64,000 bases of DNA, from contig JAKPAG010000130.1 of the NCBI GenBank assembly GCA_029779535.1, forward strand, positions 16,042 through 80,041, in the 5' to 3' direction. The DNA comes from Pseudomonadota bacterium. GTDB taxonomy: Bacteria > Pseudomonadota > Alphaproteobacteria > Sphingomonadales > Sphingomonadaceae. Below, piece after piece: positions 1 to 8,207 of this stretch. A model generated the notes under the pieces. The model ran no database searches. It saw only the letters and a list, made by a program, of their open reading frames with translations, and was not told the origin of the DNA. The first letter of the stretch is position 1, and the number at the start of each line of letters is the position of its first letter. A program made the translations under genes and the position numbers.

Positions 1-260
1 AGCATGGTCCACATCGCCATTTCGAACGCGCCGGTATCCGAACCGGGCACGATGCCGATGCGGTGCGTATCGGGCAGTTGCAGCACTTCGCGCATCAGGT
101 CGATGCAGTAGGCCAAGCGCGTTTTGCCGATCTTCGCGCGGTGCGAACGACCGAGCGATTCGGTGGCCAGCTTGTCGAGGGAGTAGCCCGGCGGCTTGGC
201 GCACGGACCCGAGGAAAAGAACGGGCGCGCAGGCTTGCGAGCCGGGATCGTAGCAGTCAT
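1..260 (-). CDS. serC: Phosphoserine aminotransferase, 5' part only
   Basis: The first 86 codons of a leftward gene that runs off the left edge. The N-terminus contains KPARPFFSSGPCAKPPGYS, typical of the alphaproteobacterial type of phosphoserine aminotransferase, a PLP enzyme that transaminates 3-phosphohydroxypyruvate in serine synthesis. Later GIVPGSDTGAFEMAMW also fits the family. The ATG at 258-260 is preceded by AAGGAGAG at good spacing. serA usually follows serC but would lie outside the window. The identification rests on the N-terminal third only; the PLP lysine is not in view. Confidence 0.85.
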   Translation of the reverse strand, partial: MTATIPARKPARPFFSSGPCAKPPGYSLDKLATESLGRSHRAKIGKTRLAYCIDLMREVLQLPDTHRIGIVPGSDTGAFEMAMWTM

Positions 261-263
261 GTA

Positions 264-282
264 GTCTCTCCTTGCAGAGAGC
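264..282 (-). promoter_or_regulatory. Hairpin occluding the serC ribosome-binding site
   Basis: On the serC strand, CTCTC-TGCAAG-GAGAG can form a 5-bp stem (277-281 pairing with 266-270). The AAGGAG Shine-Dalgarno lies in the loop and descending arm, a few bases before the ATG. A conserved 'serC' RNA motif is known in front of serC in alphaproteobacteria. I infer, but cannot prove, that this is its local counterpart. Confidence 0.4.
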
Positions 283-442
283 ACGCGCGGCGTTGGGACC
301 GCGTGGCCCGGAGCGGCAAGTAGTGGCGCGCTGCCGGAAGTCAAGCACAACCGCCGCGCATCACCCGGCGTGCGCCGTGGTTACGCCGTTGTTAACCATG
401 TCGCGCCGCCTCTGCTTAACCAAGCGGGTGGATAATGGCGCC

Positions 443-1111
443 ATGCGCAAAGGCTTGATCCTGCTGCCCTTGCTGGCCCTGACCGCCGCCTGCGGGGCGG
501 TGCCGCAGGCGCAGGCGCCGCAGCATCAGGCCGCCGCCCGCCCGGCCGCGGTGACCATGGCGACAAGGCCCGAAAATCGCGCCTGCCTGGCCAACCTGGG
601 GGCCAGCCGGGCCAGCTTCACCCCCCTGCCCGACCAGTATTACGGCGCGGGATGCAGCGCGGTGAACGCGGTGCGAATCGCCGCGCTGCGCAGCGACAGC
701 GCCTCGCTCGCGCTGACCAACCTTGGCCCGGTCACCTGCCCGCTGGCGGAAAGCTTTGCCGGCTGGGCGCGCTTCGGGGTGGACCGCGCGGCGCAGCAGA
801 TCCTGGGCAGCGCGCTGGTGCGGATCGAAACCATGGGCAGCTACAACTGCCGAAATGTGGCCGGCAGCGAGCGCCGCAGCGCCCACGCCACCGCCAATGC
901 GATCGACGTGTCGGGCTTTGTCCTGGCCGATGGCCGCCGAATCACCATTTCGGGCGACTGGCACAGCGAAAGCCCGCGCGTGCGCCAGTTCCTGACCACG
1001 ATCCAGGGCAGCGCCTGCAAGCGCTTCGGCACGGTGCTGGGCCCGGCCTACAACGCCGCGCACCGCGATCACCTGCACCTGGAACTGAGCGGCAGCGCGT
1101 TCTGCCGTTAA
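443..1111 (+). CDS. Extensin-like C-terminal domain lipoprotein
   Basis: A 222-residue secreted protein. The N-terminus is a lipoprotein signal with lipobox LTAAC, so Cys17 would be the lipidated residue. The C-terminal part carries the extensin-like domain signatures SAHATANAIDVSGF (about residue 146) and HRDHLHLEL (about 207). Their His/Asp pattern resembles peptidoglycan or cell-wall metallo-hydrolases of the VanY/MepA type, so a wall-associated role is likely, though the enzymatic activity of this family is not established. ATG 443 gives a clean signal peptide; an in-frame ATG at 434 would add three residues. It stands alone, diverging from serC and converging with the peptidase gene. Confidence 0.8.
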   Translation: MRKGLILLPLLALTAACGAVPQAQAPQHQAAARPAAVTMATRPENRACLANLGASRASFTPLPDQYYGAGCSAVNAVRIAALRSDSASLALTNLGPVTCPLAESFAGWARFGVDRAAQQILGSALVRIETMGSYNCRNVAGSERRSAHATANAIDVSGFVLADGRRITISGDWHSESPRVRQFLTTIQGSACKRFGTVLGPAYNAAHRDHLHLELSGSAFCR

Positions 1112-1114
1112 CCT

Positions 1115-1870
1115 TCAGCCGTCCTTGGGCTGGTAGAAGCTGTAATCCGGCAGGCTTTCGAAGGCGAGCTTCAGCGCCTCGCTCCACCCCACCGAAATCG
1201 CCCGGAAATAAGAATTGTCTGGCCCGATCCGGCGCTGGTGCGCGGGTTCGAAGCGGTCACGCTCGATCACCAGCAGGTCCAGCGGCAAACCGACCGAGAG
1301 GTTGGCCTTGATGGTCGACTCGAAGCTGACCATCAGCAGCTTGACCGCATCCTCGAAGCTCATGTCGCGGCTGTAGCCGCGCAGGATGATCGGGCGGCCA
1401 TACTTGGTCTCGCCAATCTGGAAGAACGGGGTGTCGAAGCTCGCCTCGATGAAATTGCCTTCGGGGTAGATCAGGAACAGGCGCGGCTCCATCCCCTTGA
1501 TCTGGCCCGCCACGATGATCGAGGCGGTGAAGGTGCCGCTGCCCGCGCTTTCGCCGTTTTCGGCATCGCTGCGGGCGATGGTGTCGCGCAGCAGCTTGCC
1601 CACCTCGGTCGCGACCTGGAACATGGTCGGCGCTTCCAGCACGGAGTTGTGGCGTTCCGCCGGGGCCTTGTTGCGTTCCTCCAGCTGGCTGATCACCGCC
1701 TGGGTGGTGGCCAGGTTCCCCGCCGTCATCAGCGCGATCATCCGTTCGCCCGGCACCGACCAGTGGTGCATCTTGCGGAACACGGAAACGTTGTCGACGC
1801 CCGAATTGGTGCGGGTGTCGCTCATCAACACCAGCCCCTTGTCGAGCATCATTCCAACGCAATAAGTCAC
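1115..1870 (-). CDS. Proteasome-type peptidase, Anbu family
   Basis: A 251-residue Ntn-hydrolase of the bacterial Anbu (ancestral beta-subunit, HslV-like) family. I start it at GTG 1868-1870, preceded by GAAGGGG, because this places a Thr directly after the initiator (V/M-TYCVGMMLDKGLV), as needed for the N-terminal threonine nucleophile. A longer ATG start at 1921 would bury that Thr. Family-like blocks include SDTRTNSGVDNVS, LMTAGNLATTQAV and GSGTFTASIIVAGQI. It is the last gene of the ATP-grasp/alpha-E/transglutaminase cluster, 25 bp behind the transglutaminase. Anbu proteins are reported to form open-ring oligomers; their physiological substrate is unknown. Confidence 0.85.
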   Translation of the reverse strand: MTYCVGMMLDKGLVLMSDTRTNSGVDNVSVFRKMHHWSVPGERMIALMTAGNLATTQAVISQLEERNKAPAERHNSVLEAPTMFQVATEVGKLLRDTIARSDAENGESAGSGTFTASIIVAGQIKGMEPRLFLIYPEGNFIEASFDTPFFQIGETKYGRPIILRGYSRDMSFEDAVKLLMVSFESTIKANLSVGLPLDLLVIERDRFEPAHQRRIGPDNSYFRAISVGWSEALKLAFESLPDYSFYQPKDG

Positions 1871-1895
1871 GAGCGAATCCCCTTCAGCGCCGCGC

Positions 1896-2711
1896 CTACT
1901 GCTCTGACGTCTGCTGTTCAACCGCCAGCCGCACGGCCAGTCGGCTTTCGCCCGCCCCCCAGCTCATTCCGGTGACCGGCGCGGCCTCGCGGTAGTCGCG
2001 ACCCGTGGCGACGCGGACATAGCGTTCGTCCGGGCTGATCCCGTTCGACACGTCGAAGCCGACCCAGCCCAGGCCTTCGACATGGGCTTCCGCCCAGGCG
2101 TGGCTGGCTTCCTGTTCCACGCGGTCGTCCATCATCAGGTAGCCGCTGACATAGCGCGCCGGCACCCCCAGCGCGCGGGCCGCGCCGATGAAGATGTGGG
2201 CATGGTCCTGGCACACCCCCAGCCCCAGCGCGGCGGCTTCCTCGGCCCCGGTGTGGACGTGGGTTTCGCCCGGCGCATAGGCCACGCTGGCCAGCACGAG
2301 CGCCGACAGGCGGTGCAGCTGGGCCAGCACATCGCCTTTTGGCGCATCGAGCTGGGCCATGATCGCGCGCACTTTCGGCCCCGGCCGGGTCAGCGGCGAT
2401 TGGGCCAGGAACGCCCAGCGCGGCATGTATCCCGCATGGTTGCCGATCACCCCGGCATTGTCGGCCGTGACGACCAGCCCGGCGCAATGCACCGTCACTT
2501 CGCGCACGCCCGGCAGGACCGACACCAGCGTGGTGTGGTTGTGGTTGTGATCGTCGTATTCGGCTTCGGCCACGGCGCCTTCGAAGCGCATGGTCCATTC
2601 CAGCACGTGCTGGCCCTGCGTGTCCTTGGGCGTCAGGCGCAGGCGTTGCAGCCCATGCGCCACCGGCTGCTCGAAGGCATAGTGCGTGGTGTGTTGGATG
2701 CGCAGTCTCAT
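1896..2711 (-). CDS. Bacterial transglutaminase-like protein
   Basis: A 271-residue protein with an N-terminal beta-rich bacterial transglutaminase domain (from MRLRIQHTTHYAFEQPV) and a C-terminal transglutaminase-like cysteine-protease fold. The probable catalytic triad is Cys in GLGVCQDHAH (about 167), His in ASHAWAEAH (about 205) and Asp in GWVGFDVSNG (about 219). The ATG overlaps the stop of the alpha-E gene (TGATG), indicating translational coupling. No signal peptide is visible, so it is probably cytoplasmic. In the wider family this gene accompanies Anbu and ATP-grasp genes; a role in hydrolysing or transferring a synthesised peptide tag has been proposed from context, not shown. Confidence 0.85.
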   Translation of the reverse strand: MRLRIQHTTHYAFEQPVAHGLQRLRLTPKDTQGQHVLEWTMRFEGAVAEAEYDDHNHNHTTLVSVLPGVREVTVHCAGLVVTADNAGVIGNHAGYMPRWAFLAQSPLTRPGPKVRAIMAQLDAPKGDVLAQLHRLSALVLASVAYAPGETHVHTGAEEAAALGLGVCQDHAHIFIGAARALGVPARYVSGYLMMDDRVEQEASHAWAEAHVEGLGWVGFDVSNGISPDERYVRVATGRDYREAAPVTGMSWGAGESRLAVRLAVEQQTSEQ

Positions 2712-3664
2712 CAGGCGTAGAACCTGTAGTCCTGTTCGATCGCCTGCGCGACCTGTTGATTGCAGGCAATGAATTCGGTGATGAATTCGTGCAGCCCGCC
2801 GTCCAGGATGGTTTCGATGCTGCTCTGGTGGAACCGCGTGCCAAGGCCCCGCAGCAATTCGTGCGCGCCGGTTTCGTGGCCGTATTCGTGCGCCAGCCCG
2901 AACAGGTTGCTGCGCAGCTTGTCGATGCAGAAGGCCAGGCTGCGCGGGAAGCGCTGATCGAGGATCAGGAACTGCGCGATCCCGCGCGGGTCCATCTTGC
3001 CGGCGTTGAGCCAGCGGTAGCTGCGTTCCCCCGCGAGCGAGCGCAGCACACTTTCCCACTGCACGTTATCCAGGCTCGACCCCACCCAGGCGACCGAGGG
3101 CAGCAGCACGTAATACTTCACATCGAGGATCCGCGCGGTGTTGTCGGCCCGTTCGATGAAGGTGCCGATGCGAGTGAAGTTGTGGATCTCGTTGCGCAGC
3201 ATGGTGCCGTCCATCGCCCCGCGCACCAGGGTCATCTGGCGGCGGATCGCGGCCAGAACGTCTCCCAGCACGGCTTCTCGCACCGGGCGGGCCAGCGCGT
3301 CCTTCAGCGCCATCCAGCTTTCGTTGACCGCTTCCCACACCTCGCGGGTCAGCGCGGTGCGGACCGCGCGGGCATTGGTTCGCGCCCCTTCGATCATCGC
3401 CAGGACCGAACCGGGGTTGGCCCGGTCGCGCAGCAGGAAGTTCCACACCTTGTCCCCGGCATAGTCGGCGCCGTGCACCGCCTCGTAAGCCTGGGTCGCC
3501 CCGACCGTGGTGATGACCGAGCGCCATTCGTCCTGGCTGGCGGCCAGGTCGCGGGTCAGGGCCATGCGGAACCCCGCCTCAAGCAGCCGCGCGGTGTTTT
3601 CCGCCCGTTCAAGGTAGCGCGCCATCCAGAAGACGCCATTGGCGGTTCGTCCGAGCATCGCCAT
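2711..3664 (-). CDS. Alpha-E domain protein (DUF403)
   Basis: A 317-residue, predominantly alpha-helical protein. The N-terminus MLGRTANGVFWMARYLERAENTARLL is the hallmark of the alpha-E (DUF403) family, and ERADNTARILDVKYY (about residue 170) is a second conserved block. The start ATG overlaps the ATP-grasp stop (TGATG); a second ATG two codons on is also possible. The biochemical function is unknown. The family is almost always encoded with a circularly permuted ATP-grasp protein and often with a transglutaminase, as here, so a partner role in the same peptide-forming system is a reasonable inference. Confidence 0.85.
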   Translation of the reverse strand: MAMLGRTANGVFWMARYLERAENTARLLEAGFRMALTRDLAASQDEWRSVITTVGATQAYEAVHGADYAGDKVWNFLLRDRANPGSVLAMIEGARTNARAVRTALTREVWEAVNESWMALKDALARPVREAVLGDVLAAIRRQMTLVRGAMDGTMLRNEIHNFTRIGTFIERADNTARILDVKYYVLLPSVAWVGSSLDNVQWESVLRSLAGERSYRWLNAGKMDPRGIAQFLILDQRFPRSLAFCIDKLRSNLFGLAHEYGHETGAHELLRGLGTRFHQSSIETILDGGLHEFITEFIACNQQVAQAIEQDYRFYA

Positions 3665-5091
3665 CAGTCCTCCAGCACCCAGCTGTCCTTGGTCCCGCCG
3701 CCCTGCGACGAATTGACCACCAGCGATCCCTTCTTCAGCGCGACGCGGGTCAGCCCGCCCGGCGTGATGTCGATCCCCTGCGGGCTGACCAGCACGAACG
3801 GCCGCAGATCGACGTGGCGCGGGGCCAGCCCCGCCTTGGTCAGGATCGGCACGGTCGACAGCGCCAGGGTGGGCTGGGCGATGTAATTTTCGGGCTTGGC
3901 GCGCAGCTTGGCGGCGAAAGCCTCGATCTCCTTCTTCGAACTTGTCGGGCCGATCAGCATGCCATAGCCGCCCGAGCCGTGGACTTCCTTGACCACCAGC
4001 TCGGCCAGGTTGTCGAGCACATAGGCCAGGCTGTCCGGCTCGCTGCACCGCCAGGTCGGCACATTGGCCAGCAGCGGCTTTTCGCCGGTATAGAATTCGA
4101 CGATTTCCGGCATGAAGCTGTAGATCGCCTTGTCATCGGCAATGCCGGTGCCCGGCGCGTTGGCAATGGTGATCCGCCCGGCGCGGTAGATGTCCATGAT
4201 CCCCGGCACGCCCAGCACCGAATCCGGGTTGAAGCTCAGCGGATCGAGGAATTCGTCGTCGACCCGGCGGTAGAGCACGTCGATCGGGGTATAGCCGCGG
4301 GTGGTGCGCATCGCGACCCGGCCATCGACCACGCGCAGGTCGCTGCCTTCGACCAGTTCCGCGCCCATCTGGTCGGCCAGGAAGGCGTGTTCGAAATAGG
4401 CCGAATTGTAGATCCCTGGCGTCAGCACCGCGACCACCGGGCGGTCCCCCGCGCAGCCGGGAGCGCAGGCGGCCAGGCTCTTCGCCAGGCGGCGGGGATA
4501 GTCCTGCACCGGGCGCACGTTCACTTTCGTGAACAGTTCCGGGAACATGGCCATCATGGTTTCGCGGTTTTCCAGCATGTAGGACACGCCGCTGGGGGTG
4601 CGGGCGTTGTCTTCCAGCACCATGAATTCGTCCGGCCCGGTACGCACCAGGTCGATCCCGACGATGTGGGTATAGACCCCGCCCGGCGGGACATAGCCGA
4701 CCATCTGCGGCAGGAACGCCTCGTTCTGCGCGATCAGCCGCTGCGGCAGGCGCCCGGCGCGGACGATTTCCTGGCGGTGGTAGATGTCGTGCAGAAAGGC
4801 GTTGAGCGCGCGCACCCGCTGTTCGATCCCGCGCGACAGCTTGCGCCATTCGCTGGCGGTGACGATCCGGGGAACCATGTCGAACGGGATCAGCCGTTCT
4901 TCCCCGGCATCGTCGCCATAGACGTTGAACGTGATGCCGGTGCGGCGAAAGAAGCTTTCCGCCTCTGCCCCCTTGCGCCGCAGCAAGGCGGGATCCTGTT
5001 CGTCAAACCACTCGCGGTAACCGGCATAGGCGGCACGGACCGTGCCATCGGCGGTGAGCATCTCGTCAAACGACGAGGGCGAGTGAGTCAT
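3664..5091 (-). CDS. Circularly permuted ATP-grasp protein (DUF404/DUF407)
   Basis: A 475-residue protein and first gene of the cluster. Diagnostic blocks are FNVYGD, IPFDMVPRI, SRGIEQRVRALNAFLHDIYH (about 85-104), VGIDLVRTGPDEFMVLEDNARTPSGVSYMLENR (about 145-177) and VKEVHGSGGYGMLIGP (about 363-378). These match the circularly permuted ATP-grasp family, thought to form amide bonds through an acyl-phosphate intermediate. The substrate is unknown. The start ATG at 5091 is the first residue of a typical N-terminus. The next three genes are overlapping or 25 bp apart, so the four probably form one transcript. Confidence 0.88.
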   Translation of the reverse strand: MTHSPSSFDEMLTADGTVRAAYAGYREWFDEQDPALLRRKGAEAESFFRRTGITFNVYGDDAGEERLIPFDMVPRIVTASEWRKLSRGIEQRVRALNAFLHDIYHRQEIVRAGRLPQRLIAQNEAFLPQMVGYVPPGGVYTHIVGIDLVRTGPDEFMVLEDNARTPSGVSYMLENRETMMAMFPELFTKVNVRPVQDYPRRLAKSLAACAPGCAGDRPVVAVLTPGIYNSAYFEHAFLADQMGAELVEGSDLRVVDGRVAMRTTRGYTPIDVLYRRVDDEFLDPLSFNPDSVLGVPGIMDIYRAGRITIANAPGTGIADDKAIYSFMPEIVEFYTGEKPLLANVPTWRCSEPDSLAYVLDNLAELVVKEVHGSGGYGMLIGPTSSKKEIEAFAAKLRAKPENYIAQPTLALSTVPILTKAGLAPRHVDLRPFVLVSPQGIDITPGGLTRVALKKGSLVVNSSQGGGTKDSWVLED

Positions 5092-5178
5092 GCCATGCGT
5101 CCCCTTCGCCGCCTATGACTGCCGTGTGACGGAACAGAGTCAAGCGCGAAAATGCTGCAAGTGCGAAATGACTCGGTC

Positions 5179-5967
5179 TTAGCGCGATTTTTCGTTCCAG
5201 CGCAGTGACATGCAGGTGAAGCCCGCATCGATCTTCGCGATTTCGGCGTTGGGCAGCGCCACCACCTTCGCGCCGTACCCATCCAGCAGGTCGATCAGCC
5301 GGGGATAGCCCGCCCCGACCAGCAGGTGATCGCGCACGCGCAGCACGTTGGCCCCGCCTTCATCGCCCGCCGGAACTTCCAGCACGCGGTAATTGGCATA
5401 GATCCCGCTGGCGGCGAGCGGCGCTGTGGCCAGCACGGTTTCCTCGTCGACCAGGCTGCTCGCGGTCTTGAGGTGCAGCACTTCGGGCGGAGTCGCGGCA
5501 ACCACGGCGGTGATCCCCAGTTGGGCCATCAGCCCCTGCAACACCTGCGCTCCCCGCGCATCGGTGCGCGCCGACAGGCCGATATAGGCGCGGTCCGTCA
5601 TGACCAGCACGTCGCCGCCATCGGCATGGCCATCGCGCTGTTCCAGCAGCACCGGAAAGCGCTCGCCCAGCACTTCGCGCAGGTATTCGCCCTCGGCCTC
5701 GCGGCTGGGCGCGCCGGGGCGCAGCAGGATCGCGCCATTGCCGAACACCAGCGCCGGATCCTCGACGAAGATCGCGTCGGGAAACTGCTCGAGCGGGTCC
5801 AGTTCCTGCACCGCAAGGCCAGCCGCGCGCAGCGCCGCGACATAGCCGGCATGTTCGGCCAGCACGCCCTCCAGGCTCGGGTCCTGCCCGTCGCCCGCGC
5901 GCAGGCCCTTGACCACGCTCGCCCCGGGGCGGCGCACGATCGCATCGGTGAAATCGAAGATTCGCAT
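5179..5967 (-). CDS. Dimethylarginine dimethylaminohydrolase-like amidinohydrolase
   Basis: A 262-residue member of the guanidino-group-modifying superfamily, closest in look to DDAH, which hydrolyses methylated arginine to citrulline plus methylamines. Visible family features are PDAIFVEDPALVF (substrate-binding Glu/Asp), RDGHADGGDVLV, the catalytic His in EVLHLKTASSLVDEE (about 165) and the nucleophilic Cys in GFTCMSLRW (about 252). The length fits DDAH rather than the longer arginine deiminases (about 410). It is encoded 87 bp upstream of the ATP-grasp gene on the same strand and may share its transcript, but any functional link to arginine-rich peptides is speculation. Confidence 0.85.
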   Translation of the reverse strand: MRIFDFTDAIVRRPGASVVKGLRAGDGQDPSLEGVLAEHAGYVAALRAAGLAVQELDPLEQFPDAIFVEDPALVFGNGAILLRPGAPSREAEGEYLREVLGERFPVLLEQRDGHADGGDVLVMTDRAYIGLSARTDARGAQVLQGLMAQLGITAVVAATPPEVLHLKTASSLVDEETVLATAPLAASGIYANYRVLEVPAGDEGGANVLRVRDHLLVGAGYPRLIDLLDGYGAKVVALPNAEIAKIDAGFTCMSLRWNEKSR

Positions 5968-6043
5968 CCCCGCGCTATGGCAGATGGGATGCCCGTTTGG
6001 CCAGCGGGCGGCACGCCAGGGCGCGCCGCCCCTGTGCGGCTGG

Positions 6044-6295
6044 TCAGGCCAGTCCGAAGCGCCGGGCCAGGAAGATCACCAGCATCGCGCCCAGGATCGA
6101 ATAGACGAACCCGGCGGGGCGCAGCGGCCCGCCCGATTGCTTGCTGAGCAGGTTGCCGATGAAGCCGGCCAGGAAGGCCCCGGCCACGCCCAGCACCGCG
6201 CTCATGATCAGGCCCATCTCGACCTTGCCGGGATAGAAGAAGCGGGCCAGGATCCCCACCACCAGGCCAACCGCGGCCATGCTGACATATTGCAT
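6044..6295 (-). CDS. GlsB/YeaQ/YmgE-type small membrane protein
   Basis: An 83-residue hydrophobic protein with three predicted membrane helices (about 4-21, 28-48 and 63-79). It carries the glycine-rich signatures GLVVGILARFFYPG and SAVLGVAGAFLAGFIGN of the transglycosylase-associated/GlsB family, whose members are commonly stress-induced but have no assigned activity. Start ATG 6295 is preceded by GAAGGGGA at good distance. It is probably a single-gene unit between the DDAH and PilZ genes. The 187-bp gap to the PilZ gene holds no gene I can support. Confidence 0.85.
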   Translation of the reverse strand: MQYVSMAAVGLVVGILARFFYPGKVEMGLIMSAVLGVAGAFLAGFIGNLLSKQSGGPLRPAGFVYSILGAMLVIFLARRFGLA

Positions 6296-6482
6296 GTTCG
6301 TTCCCCTTCACCTTGCCCGAAGGCAGCGCGCCGCAGCCGGGCCAGCCCGGCGTCAGGCAGGGCCAAGGGCACTCCTTTTCCGCACACAAGTCAAGGCTTT
6401 ACTGCGCAGCATGGCCGCGCGGCGGCGCGCCTACTTGCAGTCGCCGATCCGCTCGGTGGTGACTTGCGCTTCGACATGGGAT

Positions 6483-6806
6483 TCAGGCTGCCAGGCGCGG
6501 CTTGCCCGGCGGATTCGCCAGATAGTCCGGGGTCAGGCAGCGCTCGTGGCTGCGGTGCAGGTGCCCGGCCACCGGGGCATAAAGCGGCCGGTCGAATGCG
6601 ATCCGGGCGGGGCGCGCCACCACCATGTCCCCCACCCGCAGGATCAGGCCCAGGCTGTCGATTCGGCAACCGTGCTCCGAAAGGTCGGAAATCACCACCT
6701 GATCGAGGAACCCCGAGCGCGACCGGCAGCGCGCCGGCAGGATCAATTGCCGGCGGTTCGCGCGGCGCAAGGCGCGGACATTGTCCTGTTCCATCTCGGC
6801 CTTCAT
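6483..6806 (-). CDS. PilZ domain protein
   Basis: A 107-residue single-domain protein. It has an Arg-rich N-terminus ending in RRANRRQLILPARC and the block VISDLSEHGCRIDS, matching the RxxxR...D/NxSxxG pattern by which PilZ domains bind cyclic di-GMP. I chose ATG 6806 (MKAEMEQDN); ATG 6794 is equally possible, while the upstream extension to 6941 looks non-coding in composition. The gene diverges from the acyl-CoA dehydrogenase operon. The target of the presumed c-di-GMP signal is unknown. A diguanylate cyclase and a flagellar locus lie elsewhere in the window, but no direct link is visible. Confidence 0.7.
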   Translation of the reverse strand: MKAEMEQDNVRALRRANRRQLILPARCRSRSGFLDQVVISDLSEHGCRIDSLGLILRVGDMVVARPARIAFDRPLYAPVAGHLHRSHERCLTPDYLANPPGKPRLAA

Positions 6807-6975
6807 CCCTGCGGGCCAGCTTGCCGTAACGGCAGCCCCGCCCCAGCCCGATAACGGCAGCAGGGGGGCACTGTTCAAGCCCCGCGAAAATGCGTCCCGG
6901 ATTGCAACGCGCGCCTTGAAAAGCCCGGAAATCTGCGCCACTCTGGCCGCAATCCGTCAATTGGGAGTGATGTGA

Positions 6976-8172
6976 ATGGACCTCGATTTCAGCCCGGAGG
7001 ATCTGGCATTTCGTGAAGAAGTGCGCACCTTCATCGCCGAAAACTACCCCAAGGAACTGCGCGGCAAGCAGGACGAAGGGGACGAGCTGAGCAAGGAGGA
7101 CTTCCTCTCCTGGCACAAGGTGCTGCACAAGAAGGGCTGGGTCGCCCCGGCCTGGCCCGTGGAATACGGCGGCACCGGCTGGAGCGTGACGCAGCGTTTC
7201 ATCTGGTCCGAAGAAACCGCCCGGGCTGATTGCATCCGCCTGATGCCCTTCGGCCTGACCATGGTCGGCCCGGTGATCTACACCTTCGGCACGCCCGAAC
7301 AGAAGGCCAGGTTCCTGCCCCGCATCCTGTCGGGCGAGGATTGGTGGTGCCAGGGCTATTCGGAACCGGGCGCCGGGTCCGACCTTGCCAACCTGCGCAC
7401 CCGCGCGGTGCGCGAGGGCGATCATTACGTCATCAACGGCCAGAAGACCTGGACCACCATGGCCCAGCATGCCGACTGGGGCTTTTTCCTGTGCCGCACC
7501 GATCCCGATGCCAAGGCGCAGGAAGGGATCAGCTTCATCCTGGTCGACATGAAGACCCCGGGCATCGAAGTGCGCCCAATCATCACGCTGGGCGGCGAAC
7601 ACGAAGTCAACGAGGTGTTCCTCGACAACGTGCGCGTGCCGGTTGAAAACCGCGTGTTCGAAGAGAACAAGGGCTGGACCTGCGCCAAGTTCCTGCTCGC
7701 CCACGAACGCGTCGGCATTGCCGGCGTCGCCGCCAGCAAGCGCGGGATCGAACGCATCCGCCAGATCGCCGCGACCGAACTGGACGGCGAAAAGTCGCTG
7801 CTCGCCAACCCGTTCTTCCGCCGCAAGGTGGCCGAACTGGAAATGGACCTGACCGCGCTCGAATTCACCGAGCTGCGCACGCTGGCCGGTGAAGCCGCGG
7901 GCAAGGGTCCGGGACCGGAAAGCTCGGTGCTCAAGATCAAGGGCTCGGAAATCCAGCAGCGCCTGACCGAACTGACCCTGGAAATGGCCGGCCACTATGG
8001 CGCGCCCTATTTCCGCGGCTTCGGCGAAGGGGACAACGAACACCCGATCGGCCCCGGCGGCTGGGCCAACCGCGCCGCGCCGACTTATTTCAACACGCGC
8101 AAGACCACGATCTACGGCGGTTCGAACGAGATCCAGCGCAACATCATCGCCAAGATGGTGCTGGGCCTCTGA
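6976..8172 (+). CDS. Acyl-CoA dehydrogenase, large-subunit type
   Basis: A 398-residue FAD flavoprotein of the acyl-CoA dehydrogenase family, resembling 'large subunit' members annotated near pimeloyl-CoA dehydrogenases. FAD and substrate signatures include CQGYSEPGAGSDLANLRT (about 131-148), GQKTWTT (about 155) and the C-terminal TTIYGGSNEIQRNIIAKM. The residue aligned with catalytic Glu376 of medium-chain acyl-CoA dehydrogenase (YEGT) is Gly here (YGGS), so the base must be elsewhere or on the partner. The downstream gene, 35 bp on, encodes a second, diverged dehydrogenase chain, and the two probably form a hetero-oligomer. Substrate not determinable. Confidence 0.85.
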   Translation: MDLDFSPEDLAFREEVRTFIAENYPKELRGKQDEGDELSKEDFLSWHKVLHKKGWVAPAWPVEYGGTGWSVTQRFIWSEETARADCIRLMPFGLTMVGPVIYTFGTPEQKARFLPRILSGEDWWCQGYSEPGAGSDLANLRTRAVREGDHYVINGQKTWTTMAQHADWGFFLCRTDPDAKAQEGISFILVDMKTPGIEVRPIITLGGEHEVNEVFLDNVRVPVENRVFEENKGWTCAKFLLAHERVGIAGVAASKRGIERIRQIAATELDGEKSLLANPFFRRKVAELEMDLTALEFTELRTLAGEAAGKGPGPESSVLKIKGSEIQQRLTELTLEMAGHYGAPYFRGFGEGDNEHPIGPGGWANRAAPTYFNTRKTTIYGGSNEIQRNIIAKMVLGL

Positions 8173-8207
8173 GCTGACGCGCGAGTCGACGACAAGGATT
8201 TTGACTG

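Noticed and set aside
6432..6530. A protein-like tail on the minus strand ending HVEAQVTTERIGDCK behind the PilZ gene
   Set aside because: The composition looks coding, but the frame opens only about 30 codons upstream with no start codon or ribosome-binding site. It could be a gene remnant, which I cannot support.
6391..8043. A 550-codon minus-strand frame opposite the acyl-CoA dehydrogenase gene
   Set aside because: Antisense shadow without recognisable domain; the plus-strand enzyme accounts for the codon bias.
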